A DNA stretch of 64,000 nucleotides from Methylococcus sp. Mc7 (GCF_019285515.1 NZ_CP079095.1:2946501-3010500); one strand, 5' to 3'. Counted from the stretch's first letter, positions 24,105 to 33,921 are shown. The notes: generated by a model not told the origin, from the sequence alone. A program made the numbers and translations.

Positions 24105-26056
24105 GCGAGACCCGCTATTCGGTCGGCATCGACCTCGGCACCACCAACAGCGTGGTGGCCTATGTGGACTTGAGCGGCTGCGACGGCGAAAAGGCGCCGC
24201 TGGAAGTCCTGGAAATCCCCCAGCTCACCGCGCCGGGCACGGTCGGCGACAAGAAGCAACTGCCGTCCTTCCTGTATCAGGCCCATGAGGCCGAATTGGC
24301 GCCGGGTGACGTCGTCCTCCCCTGGGACGAACACCCCGAAGCCCTCACCGGCGACCTGGCCCGCCAGCTCGGCTCCAAAACCCCGATCCGTCTGGTCGCC
24401 AGCGCCAAGAGCTGGCTGTGCCACAGTGGCGTGGACTGCCGCGCGCCTATCCTGCCGGTCCAGGCGCCGGAAGAGGTGAAGCGGGTCTCGCCCCTGCAGG
24501 CTTCGATCGCCTACCTGCGCCACATGCGCGATGCCTGGAACGCGCGTCATCCCGAATATCCCTTGAGCGAGCAGGACCTGACCATCACGGTGCCGGCTTC
24601 GTTCGACCCGGCGGCGCGCGAACTGACGGTGGAGGCGGCCCATGCCCTCGGGCTGCGTCAGGCCATCCTGCTGGAGGAGCCCCAGTCGGCGCTGTACAGT
24701 TGGATCCAGACCAGCGGCGGCGGCTGGCGCGAACAGGTCAAGCCGGGCGACGTCATCCTGGTGGTCGACGTGGGCGGCGGCACCACCGACCTCTCGTTGA
24801 TCGCGGTCACCGAATCCGATGGCAACCTGGAACTCAACCGCGTCGCCATCGGCGATCACATCCTGCTGGGCGGCGACAACATGGATCTGGCGCTGGCCTA
24901 CGGCCTCAAGCTGAAGCTGGAGGCCGAAGGCAGGAAGCTCGAGGCCTGGCAGGTGCAGGCCCTGATGCACGGCTGCCGGGACGCCAAGGAATCGCTGCTG
25001 TCCGATCCGGACGTCTCCGAAGTGGCGGTGGTGGTGCCGAGCCGCGGTTCCTCGCTCATCGGCGGGACGCTGCGCACCGAGCTGACCAAGGACGAAGTCA
25101 ACCGTACCCTGATCGAGGGCTTCTTCCCCAAGGTCTCGATCGAAGAGAAGCCTTTGGTCCAGGCCCGCACCGGCCTGACCACCATCGGTCTGCCCTATGC
25201 CAAGGACGCCCGCATCACCTGCCATCTTGCCGGCTTCCTGAGCAAGCAGGTGAACGCGGCCGCCGAGCTGGAAGGTTTCGCGGCGGCCGAGGGCGCGCGC
25301 TTCATCCATCCCACCGCGTTGCTGCTGAACGGCGGCGTGTTCAAGTCCGAAGCGCTGGAACGGCGGCTGCTGGAGGTGCTGAACGGTTGGCTGGAGGCCG
25401 ACGGCGCGCCTGCGGCGCGTCTGCTGCACGGGGCCGATCTGGATCTGGCCGTGGCCCGGGGGGCGGCTTATTACGGCTACGTGCGCAAGGGCCAGGGTGT
25501 GCGCATCCGCGGCGGCACGGCGGCGGCCTATTACGTCGGCGTGGAGAGTGCCATGCCGGCGGTGCCCGGCTTCCCTGCCCCGCTGCAGGCGTTGTGTATC
25601 GCGCCGTTCGGCATGGAGGAGGGCACCGAGGCCGAGCTGCCGCCGGAGGAGTTCGGGCTGGTGGTGGGCGAGCCGGTGCGCTTCCGTTTCTTCGCCTCGA
25701 CCCTGCGCCGCGAGGATCTGGTCGGCACCCGGATGGAGGATTGGCGCGAGGACGAGATCGAGGAGCTGGATGAAATCGAGGTGACCCTGCCGGTCGAAGG
25801 CCACCAGCCCGGCGAGGTGGTGCCGGTCCGGCTGGCGGCGCGGGTGACCGAGGTCGGCACGCTCCAGCTCGAAGCCGTGGCGCGGGACAGCGGCGAGCGC
25901 TGGAAGGTCGAGTTCGAGGTGCGCAGCGGCGAGAAGCCGGCGGAAGCCTTCGGCGAGGCGGTTCCCGAAGCGCCTTATCTCGGCACCGCCGATCCGGAAC
26001 CGGAAGCCGGAGACGAATCGGCCGAAAGGAAGCCGTTCTGGTCCTTCAACAAATAG
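24101..26056 (+). CDS. Hsp70-like protein 1 (DUF2760-associated)
   Basis: A 651-residue Hsp70-family protein. The actin-like ATPase motifs are intact: VGIDLGTTNSVVAY (phosphate 1), LVVDVGGGTTDLSLI (phosphate 2), LLLNGGVF (adenosine-binding region). It lacks the C-terminal lid of DnaK and has its own insert KSWLCHSGVD shared with the next gene. This branch occurs as a pair beside DUF2760; the pair is presumed to be a specialised chaperone, but no client is known. GTG start overlapping the DUF2760 stop. Confidence 0.88.
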   Translation: MSETRYSVGIDLGTTNSVVAYVDLSGCDGEKAPLEVLEIPQLTAPGTVGDKKQLPSFLYQAHEAELAPGDVVLPWDEHPEALTGDLARQLGSKTPIRLVASAKSWLCHSGVDCRAPILPVQAPEEVKRVSPLQASIAYLRHMRDAWNARHPEYPLSEQDLTITVPASFDPAARELTVEAAHALGLRQAILLEEPQSALYSWIQTSGGGWREQVKPGDVILVVDVGGGTTDLSLIAVTESDGNLELNRVAIGDHILLGGDNMDLALAYGLKLKLEAEGRKLEAWQVQALMHGCRDAKESLLSDPDVSEVAVVVPSRGSSLIGGTLRTELTKDEVNRTLIEGFFPKVSIEEKPLVQARTGLTTIGLPYAKDARITCHLAGFLSKQVNAAAELEGFAAAEGARFIHPTALLLNGGVFKSEALERRLLEVLNGWLEADGAPAARLLHGADLDLAVARGAAYYGYVRKGQGVRIRGGTAAAYYVGVESAMPAVPGFPAPLQALCIAPFGMEEGTEAELPPEEFGLVVGEPVRFRFFASTLRREDLVGTRMEDWREDEIEELDEIEVTLPVEGHQPGEVVPVRLAARVTEVGTLQLEAVARDSGERWKVEFEVRSGEKPAEAFGEAVPEAPYLGTADPEPEAGDESAERKPFWSFNK

Positions 26057-26112
26057 ATCTTGACCGAAGGGGCGGCGGCCGGCCCCGCTCCTCTTCGGCG
26101 GCTGATTTCCGC

Positions 26113-28851
26113 ATGTCTTCCGCTGCGCCACGCTACGTCGTAGGCATCGACCTCGGCACCACGCACACCGTCGTCGCCTACGCCGACGGCGGCGATCCGT
26201 CGCGGATCGAGTTGTTTCCGCTGGAGCAGCTCGTCGCGCCGGGACAGATTGCCGAACGGCCGCTGCTGCCCTCGGTGCGCTACCACCCGGCGGCGGGCGA
26301 ACTCGCCGAAGCGGACAACGCCTTGCCCTGGCCGGTAGAGGAAATGGCGCCGGGCTGCCGCCCGGTGATCGGCGAGCTGGCCCGCCAGCTCGGCAGCCGC
26401 AGCCGGGGCCGGCTGGTCGCCAGCGCCAAGAGCTGGCTGTGTCACTCGGGCGTCGACCGCACGGCCGACATTCTGCCCTGGGGCGCGCCGGACGAGGTGC
26501 CCAAGGTTTCGCCGGTCGAGGCATCGGCGAGTTTCCTGCGGCACGTGCGGTGTGCCTGGAACCGGCACTTCCGGGAGCATCCGCTGGAAGCGCAGGAGCT
26601 CGTCGTCACCATCCCCGCATCGTTCGACGACGCGGCCCGTGCCCTGACGGTCGAGGCGGCGCGCCGGGCGGGCCTTCCGAACGTCCGCCTGCTCGAAGAA
26701 CCGCAGGCGGCCTGCTACGACTTCCTGTGGACCCATCGCGGCCGTCTGACCGAGACACTGGAGGGCGTGAGCCTCCTGCTGGTCTGCGACGTCGGCGGCG
26801 GCACCACCGATTTCACCCTCATCCGTGTCGTTGCCGGCGGGCCGGAACCCAGGCTCGAACGTATCGCCGTCGGCAATCATCTGATGCTGGGCGGGGACAA
26901 CATCGACCTCACCCTGGCGCACCGGTTGGAGCCGCGTCTGACCGGGGTCGAGCGCGGCCTCTCCGCCACCGATCTGATCCTGCTGGCCGAACAGTGCCGG
27001 CGGGCCAAGGAGACGCTGCTGGCGGCGCAGGGACCGGAGTCCGTGACCGTCACCCTGCTCGGCAAGGGCGGCGGTCTGATCGGCGGGGCCCGCTCGGTCG
27101 AGCTGGGACGGAACGAAGCGCTCGAGGTCGTGCTGGACGGATTCTTCCCGCGGGTCGGGGCGGATGCGGTGCCGGAGCGGCGCAGCGGCGTGGTCGAGTT
27201 CGGCCTGCCGTATGCGTCCGATCCGGCGATCACCCGCCATGCCGCGGCGTTCCTGGCCCGGCACCGGAACGATGCCGGCGGAGCCGCGCCGGACGCGCTG
27301 CTGCTGAACGGGGGCGCATTCCACAGCCCGGTGATCGCCGGGCGGATGGCGGACGTCGTCGGTTCCTGGTCCGGACGGGCGCCGGCGATGCTGCGGAACC
27401 CGCGCCCCGACCAGGCCGTCGCCTTCGGTGCCGTGGCCTTTGGGCTGGCGCGGCGGGGGCTCGCCGTGCAGAAGATCGGCGGCGGCTCGGCCCGGGCCTA
27501 TTATCTGCTGGTCGGCGACGGCAAGGACGAGCTCCGCCGCGGCGTCTGCATCCTGCCGCGTGGTGCCGCCGAGGGCCAGGAATGGAACGTGGAACAGCGG
27601 AATTTCCTGCTGAGCGTCGGCCGGCCGGTACGGTTCCACGTGTATTTCTCCACCGCCGACTCGGCCCACGGTCCAGGTGACCTGGCGGTATTGGACGAGG
27701 CCGGGTTCGGCGAGCTGCCGCCGCTGGCGGTGGCCTTCGAGGCGGAGGAGAAGGGCGACGTCGAGGTGCGCCTCGCCGCGCGGCTCACCGAGATCGGCAC
27801 GCTGCAGCTGCAATGCGTGTCGGTCGCCGACCCGAAAGAGCGCTGGGACCTCGAGTTGCAACTCCGTTCGGGAGGCGCGAAGCCGGCGGTGCCCACGAGT
27901 CTGCATCCACGCGCCGCGGAAGCGATGGATCACATCGGGCTGATCTTCGGCAAGAAAGCCAAGCAGCTCGATCCCAAGGCCGTCAAATCGCTCCGCAGCG
28001 ATCTCGAAAGGATTTTGGGCAAACGCGAGGACTGGGATACCGCGCTGTGCCGCGAACTGTACGCGGCCCTGCTCGAAGGCGCCCCGCATCGCCGCCGTTC
28101 GCCCGATCACGAGCGGCTCTGGCTGAGCCTGGCCGGCTATTGCCTGCGGCCCGGCTTCGGCGCGCCGCTGGACGATTGGCGGGTAGGGCAGGCCTGGAAT
28201 CTGTATTCGCAGGGCTTGCAGTTCGTGAACGAGGCGCAGAACTGGTCCGAATGGTGGATATTGTGGCGGCGCATCGCCGGGGGGCTGGAGGCAGCGGCGC
28301 AACAGCGCATCTTCGCCGACATCGCCGGCTTCATCGATCCGGTCCGGGCGCGGCGGGGCAATGCCGAAGCGCTGGCCAGGAAGCGCGGCTTCGAGGACAT
28401 GCTGCGGCTGGCGGCGTCAATGGAGCGCCTGTCGTCCGGCGACAAAGCCCTGCTGGGCGGCTGGCTCATCCAGCGCCTGGACAAGGCGCCCGATTCGGCG
28501 GAGCTCTGGTGGGCCTTGGGCCGCGTCGGCGCGCGTGCGCCGTTCCACGGCAGCGCCCACAATCTCGTCGACCGCGAAGTAGCCGAAGGCTGGGTGGAGC
28601 TGGCCCTGCGGCGGGACTGGAAGAAGCAGAGCTTCGTCGCTTTCGCCGCGACCCTGCTGGCGCGCCTGACCGGAGACCGCGAGCGCGACCTCGACACCGC
28701 CTTGCGGAACCGGGTCGCGGAAAAACTGGCGGCCTCCCGCTCGCCGGAATCGTGGCTGGAACTGGTGACCGAGGTCAGGGTGCTGGATGCGGCGGACGAG
28801 AAGCGCATTTTCGGCGAGGGTCTGCCACCCGGCTTGCGGCTGGTCGATTAG
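26113..28851 (+). CDS. Hsp70-like protein 2 with C-terminal DUF3731 domain
   Basis: A 912-residue relative of the preceding protein. ATPase motifs: VVGIDLGTTHTVVAY, LLVCDVGGGTTDFTLI, LLLNGGAFHSPVI. It shares KSWLCHSGVD with its partner. From about residue 600 it continues into a long helical C-terminal region (HIGLIFGKKAKQLDPKAVK, then LWLSLAGYCLRPGFGAPLDDW) corresponding to DUF3731. It probably works with the upstream Hsp70-like protein and DUF2760 as a unit; 56 bases separate the two genes. Confidence 0.85.
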   Translation: MSSAAPRYVVGIDLGTTHTVVAYADGGDPSRIELFPLEQLVAPGQIAERPLLPSVRYHPAAGELAEADNALPWPVEEMAPGCRPVIGELARQLGSRSRGRLVASAKSWLCHSGVDRTADILPWGAPDEVPKVSPVEASASFLRHVRCAWNRHFREHPLEAQELVVTIPASFDDAARALTVEAARRAGLPNVRLLEEPQAACYDFLWTHRGRLTETLEGVSLLLVCDVGGGTTDFTLIRVVAGGPEPRLERIAVGNHLMLGGDNIDLTLAHRLEPRLTGVERGLSATDLILLAEQCRRAKETLLAAQGPESVTVTLLGKGGGLIGGARSVELGRNEALEVVLDGFFPRVGADAVPERRSGVVEFGLPYASDPAITRHAAAFLARHRNDAGGAAPDALLLNGGAFHSPVIAGRMADVVGSWSGRAPAMLRNPRPDQAVAFGAVAFGLARRGLAVQKIGGGSARAYYLLVGDGKDELRRGVCILPRGAAEGQEWNVEQRNFLLSVGRPVRFHVYFSTADSAHGPGDLAVLDEAGFGELPPLAVAFEAEEKGDVEVRLAARLTEIGTLQLQCVSVADPKERWDLELQLRSGGAKPAVPTSLHPRAAEAMDHIGLIFGKKAKQLDPKAVKSLRSDLERILGKREDWDTALCRELYAALLEGAPHRRRSPDHERLWLSLAGYCLRPGFGAPLDDWRVGQAWNLYSQGLQFVNEAQNWSEWWILWRRIAGGLEAAAQQRIFADIAGFIDPVRARRGNAEALARKRGFEDMLRLAASMERLSSGDKALLGGWLIQRLDKAPDSAELWWALGRVGARAPFHGSAHNLVDREVAEGWVELALRRDWKKQSFVAFAATLLARLTGDRERDLDTALRNRVAEKLAASRSPESWLELVTEVRVLDAADEKRIFGEGLPPGLRLVD

Positions 28852-29007
28852 GAGTAGGTCGCGTAGCGAAACGTCGGTTTCCCCCAGGAAATTCGTCGGG
28901 TCTATGACGAGAACTCTAGATACAACCTTTGGCCGTTTCTCGTCGGGCCGTCATACAATGGTCATGGCAGACTCCTAGCATCCTGGAAGAATCCTGATGA
29001 GGTGACG

Positions 29008-30366
29008 ATGGCCCTGAGTCTGGTCCGTTTCAAGAAGATCCTTTCCATCGTGGGCGACATCATCAAGATCGAGGTGCCCGCCATCGGTGAGGCCGGCCTT
29101 GGTGCGGTCGAGGTTCGCTTAGGTGACCTCGCCATGATCGAAGATACCGCAGCGCTTCGCTCCGTGGCCCAAGTGATCCGGATAGAGCAAGAACAGGTGT
29201 CGCTACAGGTCTTCTCCGGAACCAGGGGGTTTTCCACCCAGGCTTCGGTCCATTTCCTCGGACACCCCATGCGCGTGACTTATTCCTCGAACATCCTGGG
29301 CCGTGTGTTCTCGGGGACGGGGGAGCCTCTCGACGGCAACTCCCGGTTGGAGTTCGATCCCAAGGTACCGATCGGTGTCGCATCGGTGAACCCCTTGAGG
29401 CGGACCGTGCCCGCGCGCATGATCCGCACCAACGTGCCGATGATCGACCTGTTCAACTGCCTGGTCGAGAGCCAGAAGATCCCGATCTTCTCGATCCCCG
29501 GAGAACCCTACAACGCCTTTCTCGCGCGCATTGGTATCCAGGCTGACGCCGACCTGGTGGTGTTCGCCGGTTTGGGGCTGCTCTTCGACGATTACCACTT
29601 CTTCCGCAAAACCTTCGAGGATGCCGGGGTATTCGGCCGCACCGTGATGTTTTGCAACCTGGCCACGGCGCCCATCGTCGAGCGCCTCATCACCCCGGAC
29701 CTTGCCCTGACGGTGGCCGAGCGCTTCGCCGTCGAGCACGGCAAACGGGTCCTGGTCCTTCTGACCGACATGACCACTTATGCCGACGCCATGAAGGAGA
29801 TCGGCGTGGCTCTGGAACGGGTACCGGCGAACCGCGGCTATGGCGGCGACCTCTACTCGCAACTGGCGCGCCGTTACGAAAAGGCCTGCCATTTCAGCGG
29901 CGCCGGATCGGTCACCATACTCGCGGTGACGACCATGCCGGGCAACGACGTGACCCATCCAGTGCCCGACAACACCGGCTACATCACCGAGGGCCAATTC
30001 TATCTGCACGGCGGCATGCTGGACCCCTTCGGCTCCCTGTCGCGGCTCAAGCAGCACGTGATCGGCAAGGTCACCCGCGAAGACCACGCCGCCTTGGCCA
30101 ACACCATGATCCGCCTGTACGCGGCGGCGGTTTCGGCGGAGCAAAAGCAGGCCATGGCCTTCGACCTGTCGCCCTTCGACCTGAGGCTGCTCGAATTCGG
30201 CGAGTCGTTCCGGCGGCGGTTCATGGACATCAACGTGTCGATGCCGCTCGAAGAGGCACTGGATTTGGGCTGGCAAACCCTGGCGGAGTGTTTTTCGCCC
30301 GAGGAACTGGTCATCAAGCAATCGCTGATCGACAAGTATTTCCCGCGAGCGGCGGAGGTCGGATAG
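29008..30366 (+). CDS. atpB: V/A-type ATPase subunit B
   Basis: The regulatory, non-catalytic B subunit, 452 residues. Conserved segments: GRVFSGTGEPLDG, RTNVPMIDLFNCLVESQKIPIFS, LTDMTTYADAMKEI, PANRGYGGDLYSQLARRYEKA, DVTHPVPDNTGYITEGQFYL. As expected it has no Walker A motif (SIPGEPYN at that place). It most resembles the Chlamydia/Bacteroidetes type. ATG at 29008 was preferred over GTG at 29002 because GAGGTGA suits it. First gene of the operon B-D-I-K-E-DUF2764-A. Confidence 0.95.
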   Translation: MALSLVRFKKILSIVGDIIKIEVPAIGEAGLGAVEVRLGDLAMIEDTAALRSVAQVIRIEQEQVSLQVFSGTRGFSTQASVHFLGHPMRVTYSSNILGRVFSGTGEPLDGNSRLEFDPKVPIGVASVNPLRRTVPARMIRTNVPMIDLFNCLVESQKIPIFSIPGEPYNAFLARIGIQADADLVVFAGLGLLFDDYHFFRKTFEDAGVFGRTVMFCNLATAPIVERLITPDLALTVAERFAVEHGKRVLVLLTDMTTYADAMKEIGVALERVPANRGYGGDLYSQLARRYEKACHFSGAGSVTILAVTTMPGNDVTHPVPDNTGYITEGQFYLHGGMLDPFGSLSRLKQHVIGKVTREDHAALANTMIRLYAAAVSAEQKQAMAFDLSPFDLRLLEFGESFRRRFMDINVSMPLEEALDLGWQTLAECFSPEELVIKQSLIDKYFPRAAEVG

Positions 30367-30367
30367 C

Positions 30368-30970
30368 GTGCGAAGATTGTCCTTGAACAAGACCGCCCTC
30401 AACGACGAAAAAGAAAAACTGGGCACCTATGCCCGCTTTTTGCCTTCCCTGGAACTGAAAAGGGACCAGCTATTGGTCGAACGGATCAGAGCCGCGCGTC
30501 GGCTAGCCGACACCGATCGCGACCTGCGCGAGCTCGTCGGGGCGGTGGGGGAGGCGCTCCCCATGCTGGCCAACCGGGGCGTCGATCTCGATGGACTGGT
30601 CCGGGTCCGTGCGGTCGACATGGGACGCGAGCGGGTGTTGGGCATGGATTTGCCGGTCTTGCGGGCCGTCGATATCGCCGTGGCGGATTATGGCTGCCTC
30701 ACCACGCCGCATTGGGTAGACGCGGTGGCGTCGCGCCTCGGAACGGCGATGAGACTCCGGATGAGCCTGCGAGTGGAACGCGAACGCCTGGCGATCGTGG
30801 AGCGGGCCTTGAAAAAGGTCAACCAGCGCATCAACCTGTTTGAGAAGGTTCTGATTCCCCATGCCGAACGGAACGTCAAAGCCATCCAGATCGCGCTTTC
30901 CGATGCCGAAAAAGCGGCGGTGGTGCGCGCCAAGCTTGCGAAACGCAAACGCCTGGGTCCTCGGCTGTGA
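30368..30970 (+). CDS. atpD: V/A-type ATPase subunit D
   Basis: A 200-residue protein with the long N- and C-terminal helices of the central-stalk D subunit: LSLNKTALNDEKEKLGTY at the start and RALKKVNQRINLFEKVLIPH near the end (NQRINxFEKxLIP is the family signature). It turns inside the A3B3 ring and links catalysis to ion movement. GTG start one base after the B stop; its own stop overlaps the next GTG (GTGA). Confidence 0.92.
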   Translation: MRRLSLNKTALNDEKEKLGTYARFLPSLELKRDQLLVERIRAARRLADTDRDLRELVGAVGEALPMLANRGVDLDGLVRVRAVDMGRERVLGMDLPVLRAVDIAVADYGCLTTPHWVDAVASRLGTAMRLRMSLRVERERLAIVERALKKVNQRINLFEKVLIPHAERNVKAIQIALSDAEKAAVVRAKLAKRKRLGPRL

Positions 30971-32763
30971 GCATCGCCCTCCTCAAGAAAGCCACCTTGT
31001 GCGGCCTCGTCAAAGACAAGCCGCGGATCCTCGAGGACCTGCGTGATCTCGGCTGCCTGCACCTGCTGCCCCCCCAAGGAACAACTTCAGACGGCGGGGA
31101 TGTGGTCGAGCAGCCGGAGGACATCGTCAAGGCCTTGCGCTACCTCCGCGACTGCCCGCGTAAGCGGCGGCGGGTCGGTAAGGCCATTGGTTTCGATGCG
31201 GCGGACGTCGCCAGTCTGGTTTTGCGCAACCAGGCCAAAAAGCGCGAACAGTCCGACCGGCGCGATTTTTTGCAGCATCGCATCAAGGAGTTGGCGCCCT
31301 GGGGCACCTTGCTGCTGCCCGGGGAGTTCGGCGAACTTGGCCTCAAGTTTTGGTTTTACATCGTCCCGGCCGGATTCCAGCACCGTCTGCGTAACGATGA
31401 GCTCATCTGGCAGGTGGTTCACCGTGAGCGTGGCTATCTCTACATCGTGGTCATCGCCGAGCGCGAACCGTCCCCTCATGCCATGCCCGTGCCCCGCACC
31501 CGCACCGGCAGCGTCCCGCTGGCTGAACTCGAAGCCGAGCTCGATGCGGTCAATCTGACTCTGGAAGACTTGGAGGCTGAACGGGAGTCGCTGACGCGCT
31601 GGATCGACCTGTTAGAGGCGGCTTTGGCCGCCGTGGAAGACGTGGCGGCTCTGCGAAGAGCGATGCGCTCGACGTACGACGCGGCGCCGTTATTCATTCT
31701 TCAGGCTTGGGTGCCTGGGCACGAAGTGGATCGAGTCGAGGCCTATTGCGAGGCGCGGGGATTGGCGCTGCAGATGGCGGTCCCCGACCCCGGCGACCGG
31801 CCTCCCACCTTGCTGGTCAACGCGCCGATGCTGGAGGCGGGGCAGTCCTTGGTGTCGTTTTATCAGTTGCCTCCCTACGGAAGCTGGGACCCCTCGGCGC
31901 CGGTGTTGTTCTCCTTCGCCTTGTTTTTCGCCATCATCCTGTCCGACGCTGGCTATGGGGCAGTGCTGGGTGTATGCGTGCCGCTGTTCTGGCGTTCCTT
32001 CGGAGCGAGCCCGTCCGGGGTGCGCATGCGGCGGCTGGTCGTCCTCATCGCCGGTGTATCCGTCATTTGGGGTATGCTGGTGGGGAGTTATTTCGGCTGG
32101 TCGCCACCGTCCCAATCATGGCTTGGCCAGATGCGTATCCTATCCGTGGCGGATTTTGACGCCATGATGCGTTTGACCCTGCTCCTCGGCGTGTTGCACC
32201 TCGGTGGCGCCAATCTGGCACGCGCCTGGCAGTCGCGACGAAGCGGGGCAGCCTGGGCGCCGCTCGGCTGGATCGCGGTGATGGCGGGAGGTTATCTCTG
32301 GTGGTCGGCCGACGGGGCAGGGCGTTTTGGCACCTTCGCGCGGTGGCTGCTCATAGGCGGGATTGCCCTGGTTCTTTCATTCGCGAAGCAAATGCCCGTG
32401 CGGCGGATGAGCGACTTGTTGCGCCGTCTGTTGGCCGGCTTGCTGGAAATCGCGGGTAATTTGTCCAAGCTGTTCGGCGATGTGCTCAGCTACTTGCGCT
32501 TGTTCGCGCTGGGCTTGGCGGGTTCGTCGTTGGCCGAAACGTTCAATGGTCTCGCTCATTCGGCCTCACGGACCCTGGCCGGAGCCGGCTTGTTCGCATC
32601 CGTTCTCATCCTCCTGGTCGGGCATTCCCTCAACTTTTTGTTGGGCTTGATGAGCGGCGTCGTGCACGGACTCAGGCTGAATTTCATTGAGTTTTACAGT
32701 TGGGGACTCAAGGGCGAAGGCCACCCGTTCAGGCCCTTTCGCAAGAAGGAAATACCACGGTGA
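30967..32763 (+). CDS. atpI: V/A-type ATPase subunit I (a subunit)
   Basis: A 598-residue membrane subunit. The N-terminal 310 residues are the cytosolic stator arm with coiled coils (LAELEAELDAVNLTLEDLEA). The rest is membrane-embedded: LFSFALFFAIILSDAGYGA, then FGDVLSYLRLFALGLAGSSLAETFN, which holds the essential arginine facing the rotor ring. It forms the two half-channels for the ion. GTG start overlapping the D stop. Confidence 0.93.
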   Translation: MSIALLKKATLCGLVKDKPRILEDLRDLGCLHLLPPQGTTSDGGDVVEQPEDIVKALRYLRDCPRKRRRVGKAIGFDAADVASLVLRNQAKKREQSDRRDFLQHRIKELAPWGTLLLPGEFGELGLKFWFYIVPAGFQHRLRNDELIWQVVHRERGYLYIVVIAEREPSPHAMPVPRTRTGSVPLAELEAELDAVNLTLEDLEAERESLTRWIDLLEAALAAVEDVAALRRAMRSTYDAAPLFILQAWVPGHEVDRVEAYCEARGLALQMAVPDPGDRPPTLLVNAPMLEAGQSLVSFYQLPPYGSWDPSAPVLFSFALFFAIILSDAGYGAVLGVCVPLFWRSFGASPSGVRMRRLVVLIAGVSVIWGMLVGSYFGWSPPSQSWLGQMRILSVADFDAMMRLTLLLGVLHLGGANLARAWQSRRSGAAWAPLGWIAVMAGGYLWWSADGAGRFGTFARWLLIGGIALVLSFAKQMPVRRMSDLLRRLLAGLLEIAGNLSKLFGDVLSYLRLFALGLAGSSLAETFNGLAHSASRTLAGAGLFASVLILLVGHSLNFLLGLMSGVVHGLRLNFIEFYSWGLKGEGHPFRPFRKKEIPR

Positions 32764-33218
32764 ATCCTATGAATGAATTGATCACGGCGCTGGCTTGGGC
32801 CGGAATTTTTGCGCCGCTGGCGATGGGTGCGTTCGGCAGCATCATCGGCTGCACCATAGCCGGCCAAGCCGCCATCGGCGCCATGCTGGATGCCGAGACC
32901 GGTCACGCGCGCTTTATCGGCGTCTCCGTGATGCCCGCTTCGCAGACCATCTACGGCATCGTGGCCACGTTCACCCTCAATCGCGGGGTCACGGCGGACA
33001 CTGCGGGCGGATTGATCGGTCTGGGTTTCCTGGGCGGGTTGGTACTGGCTTACAGCGCTATCCGCCAAGGACACTGCTGTGCTTCGGCGATCCAGGCGAG
33101 CAAGATCAAACCCGAAGTATTCGGATTATCGCTGGCGCCAGCCGCCGTGGTGGAAGGTTTCGCCGTTTTCACCTTCGTGTTCTTGCTGGTGTTGAGCGCG
33201 GGCATTCCCAAACCCTGA
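32760..33218 (+). CDS. atpK: V/A-type ATPase proteolipid K (rotor ring)
   Basis: A 152-residue proteolipid with four membrane helices (two fused hairpins). The ion-site pattern of the sodium-binding NtpK of Enterococcus (Leu-x-x-Thr-Gln-x-x-Tyr in helix 2, Gln in helix 3, Glu in helix 4) is largely kept: Met58-Pro-Ala-Ser61-Gln62-Thr-Ile-Tyr65, Gln103 in AIRQG, Glu132 in AAVVEGFAVF. Helix 2 has no acidic residue, so one ion site per four-helix unit. This suggests sodium coupling. The GTG at 32760 overlaps the I stop; ATG at 32769 is the alternative start. Confidence 0.92.
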   Translation: MNPMNELITALAWAGIFAPLAMGAFGSIIGCTIAGQAAIGAMLDAETGHARFIGVSVMPASQTIYGIVATFTLNRGVTADTAGGLIGLGFLGGLVLAYSAIRQGHCCASAIQASKIKPEVFGLSLAPAAVVEGFAVFTFVFLLVLSAGIPKP

Positions 33219-33231
33219 GACATCATGAGCC

Positions 33232-33921
33232 ATGACCGATACCAGCCCAACGAAGGCCGCGAGCGGCGTCGAAGCCCTGATCCAGCGCCTTAGGGAAGAG
33301 GGTGTGGCCAAGGGCGAGGCCGAAGCGCGAGCCTTGGTGAGCGCCGCCGAGCAACAAGCGGCGGCCATGCTGCAAGCGGCCTATGCGGAGGCGGGGAAGG
33401 TGCGGGAACAGCTCAAGCAAGAAGCCGAGCGATTCGACGCCGCGGGCCGCGAAGCCTTGGCGATGGCCTTTCGGGATACCGTGATTCGGCTCCGCGATGA
33501 ATTGACGCGGCGCTTTCAGGTGGAAGTGGGCCGCTTGGTGGGACAGGAGCTGGAGCAAACCGAAGTGATACGCGAGCTGCTGTTGCAACTGGGGATCATC
33601 GCCGGCGACCAGGCTCGCCTCGATCGCCAGTCGCGCTTTACGGTGCAATTGCCGGCGCGTTTGGTGGGGCTCGAGGAGCTTCGAAAAAAACCCGAAGAGC
33701 TCGAAGCTGGCACCTTGACCCAGTTGGTCTCCTCGATCACGGGCAATCTGCTGCGCGAGGGGGTGGAATTCCACCCAGTAGCGCACACGGGCCGGGGCAT
33801 CCGGCTGTTTCTTCGCGACGGCGCGATGCAGGTGGATTTGACCGACGAGGCTTGCGCCGCGATCCTGCTCGAACACCTGCAACCCCGGTTCCGCGCCCTT
33901 TTGGAAGGCGTGGTGAAATGA
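33232..33921 (+). CDS. atpE: V/A-type ATPase subunit E
   Basis: A 229-residue peripheral-stalk subunit: a long N-terminal Ala/Glu-rich coiled coil (EARALVSAAEQQAAAMLQAA, then REQLKQEAERFDAA) and a globular C-terminus with EGVVK at the end. E forms the stator stalk that holds the A/B head. It lies 13 bases after K and overlaps the DUF2764 gene (ATGA). No separate G/H stalk gene is seen in the operon, as in Chlamydia-type operons. Confidence 0.85.
   Translation: MTDTSPTKAASGVEALIQRLREEGVAKGEAEARALVSAAEQQAAAMLQAAYAEAGKVREQLKQEAERFDAAGREALAMAFRDTVIRLRDELTRRFQVEVGRLVGQELEQTEVIRELLLQLGIIAGDQARLDRQSRFTVQLPARLVGLEELRKKPEELEAGTLTQLVSSITGNLLREGVEFHPVAHTGRGIRLFLRDGAMQVDLTDEACAAILLEHLQPRFRALLEGVVK

Noticed and set aside
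23633-28302. Long minus-strand open frames across the Hsp70-like genes
   Set aside because: The + strand frames carry intact ATPase motifs; the minus frames are low-complexity Arg/Ala/Gln products.
28852-29007. Possible sigma-70 promoter TTGGCC ... TACAAT before the V-ATPase operon
   Set aside because: The spacer is about 19 bases and the -35 is poor, so it is too weak to list.
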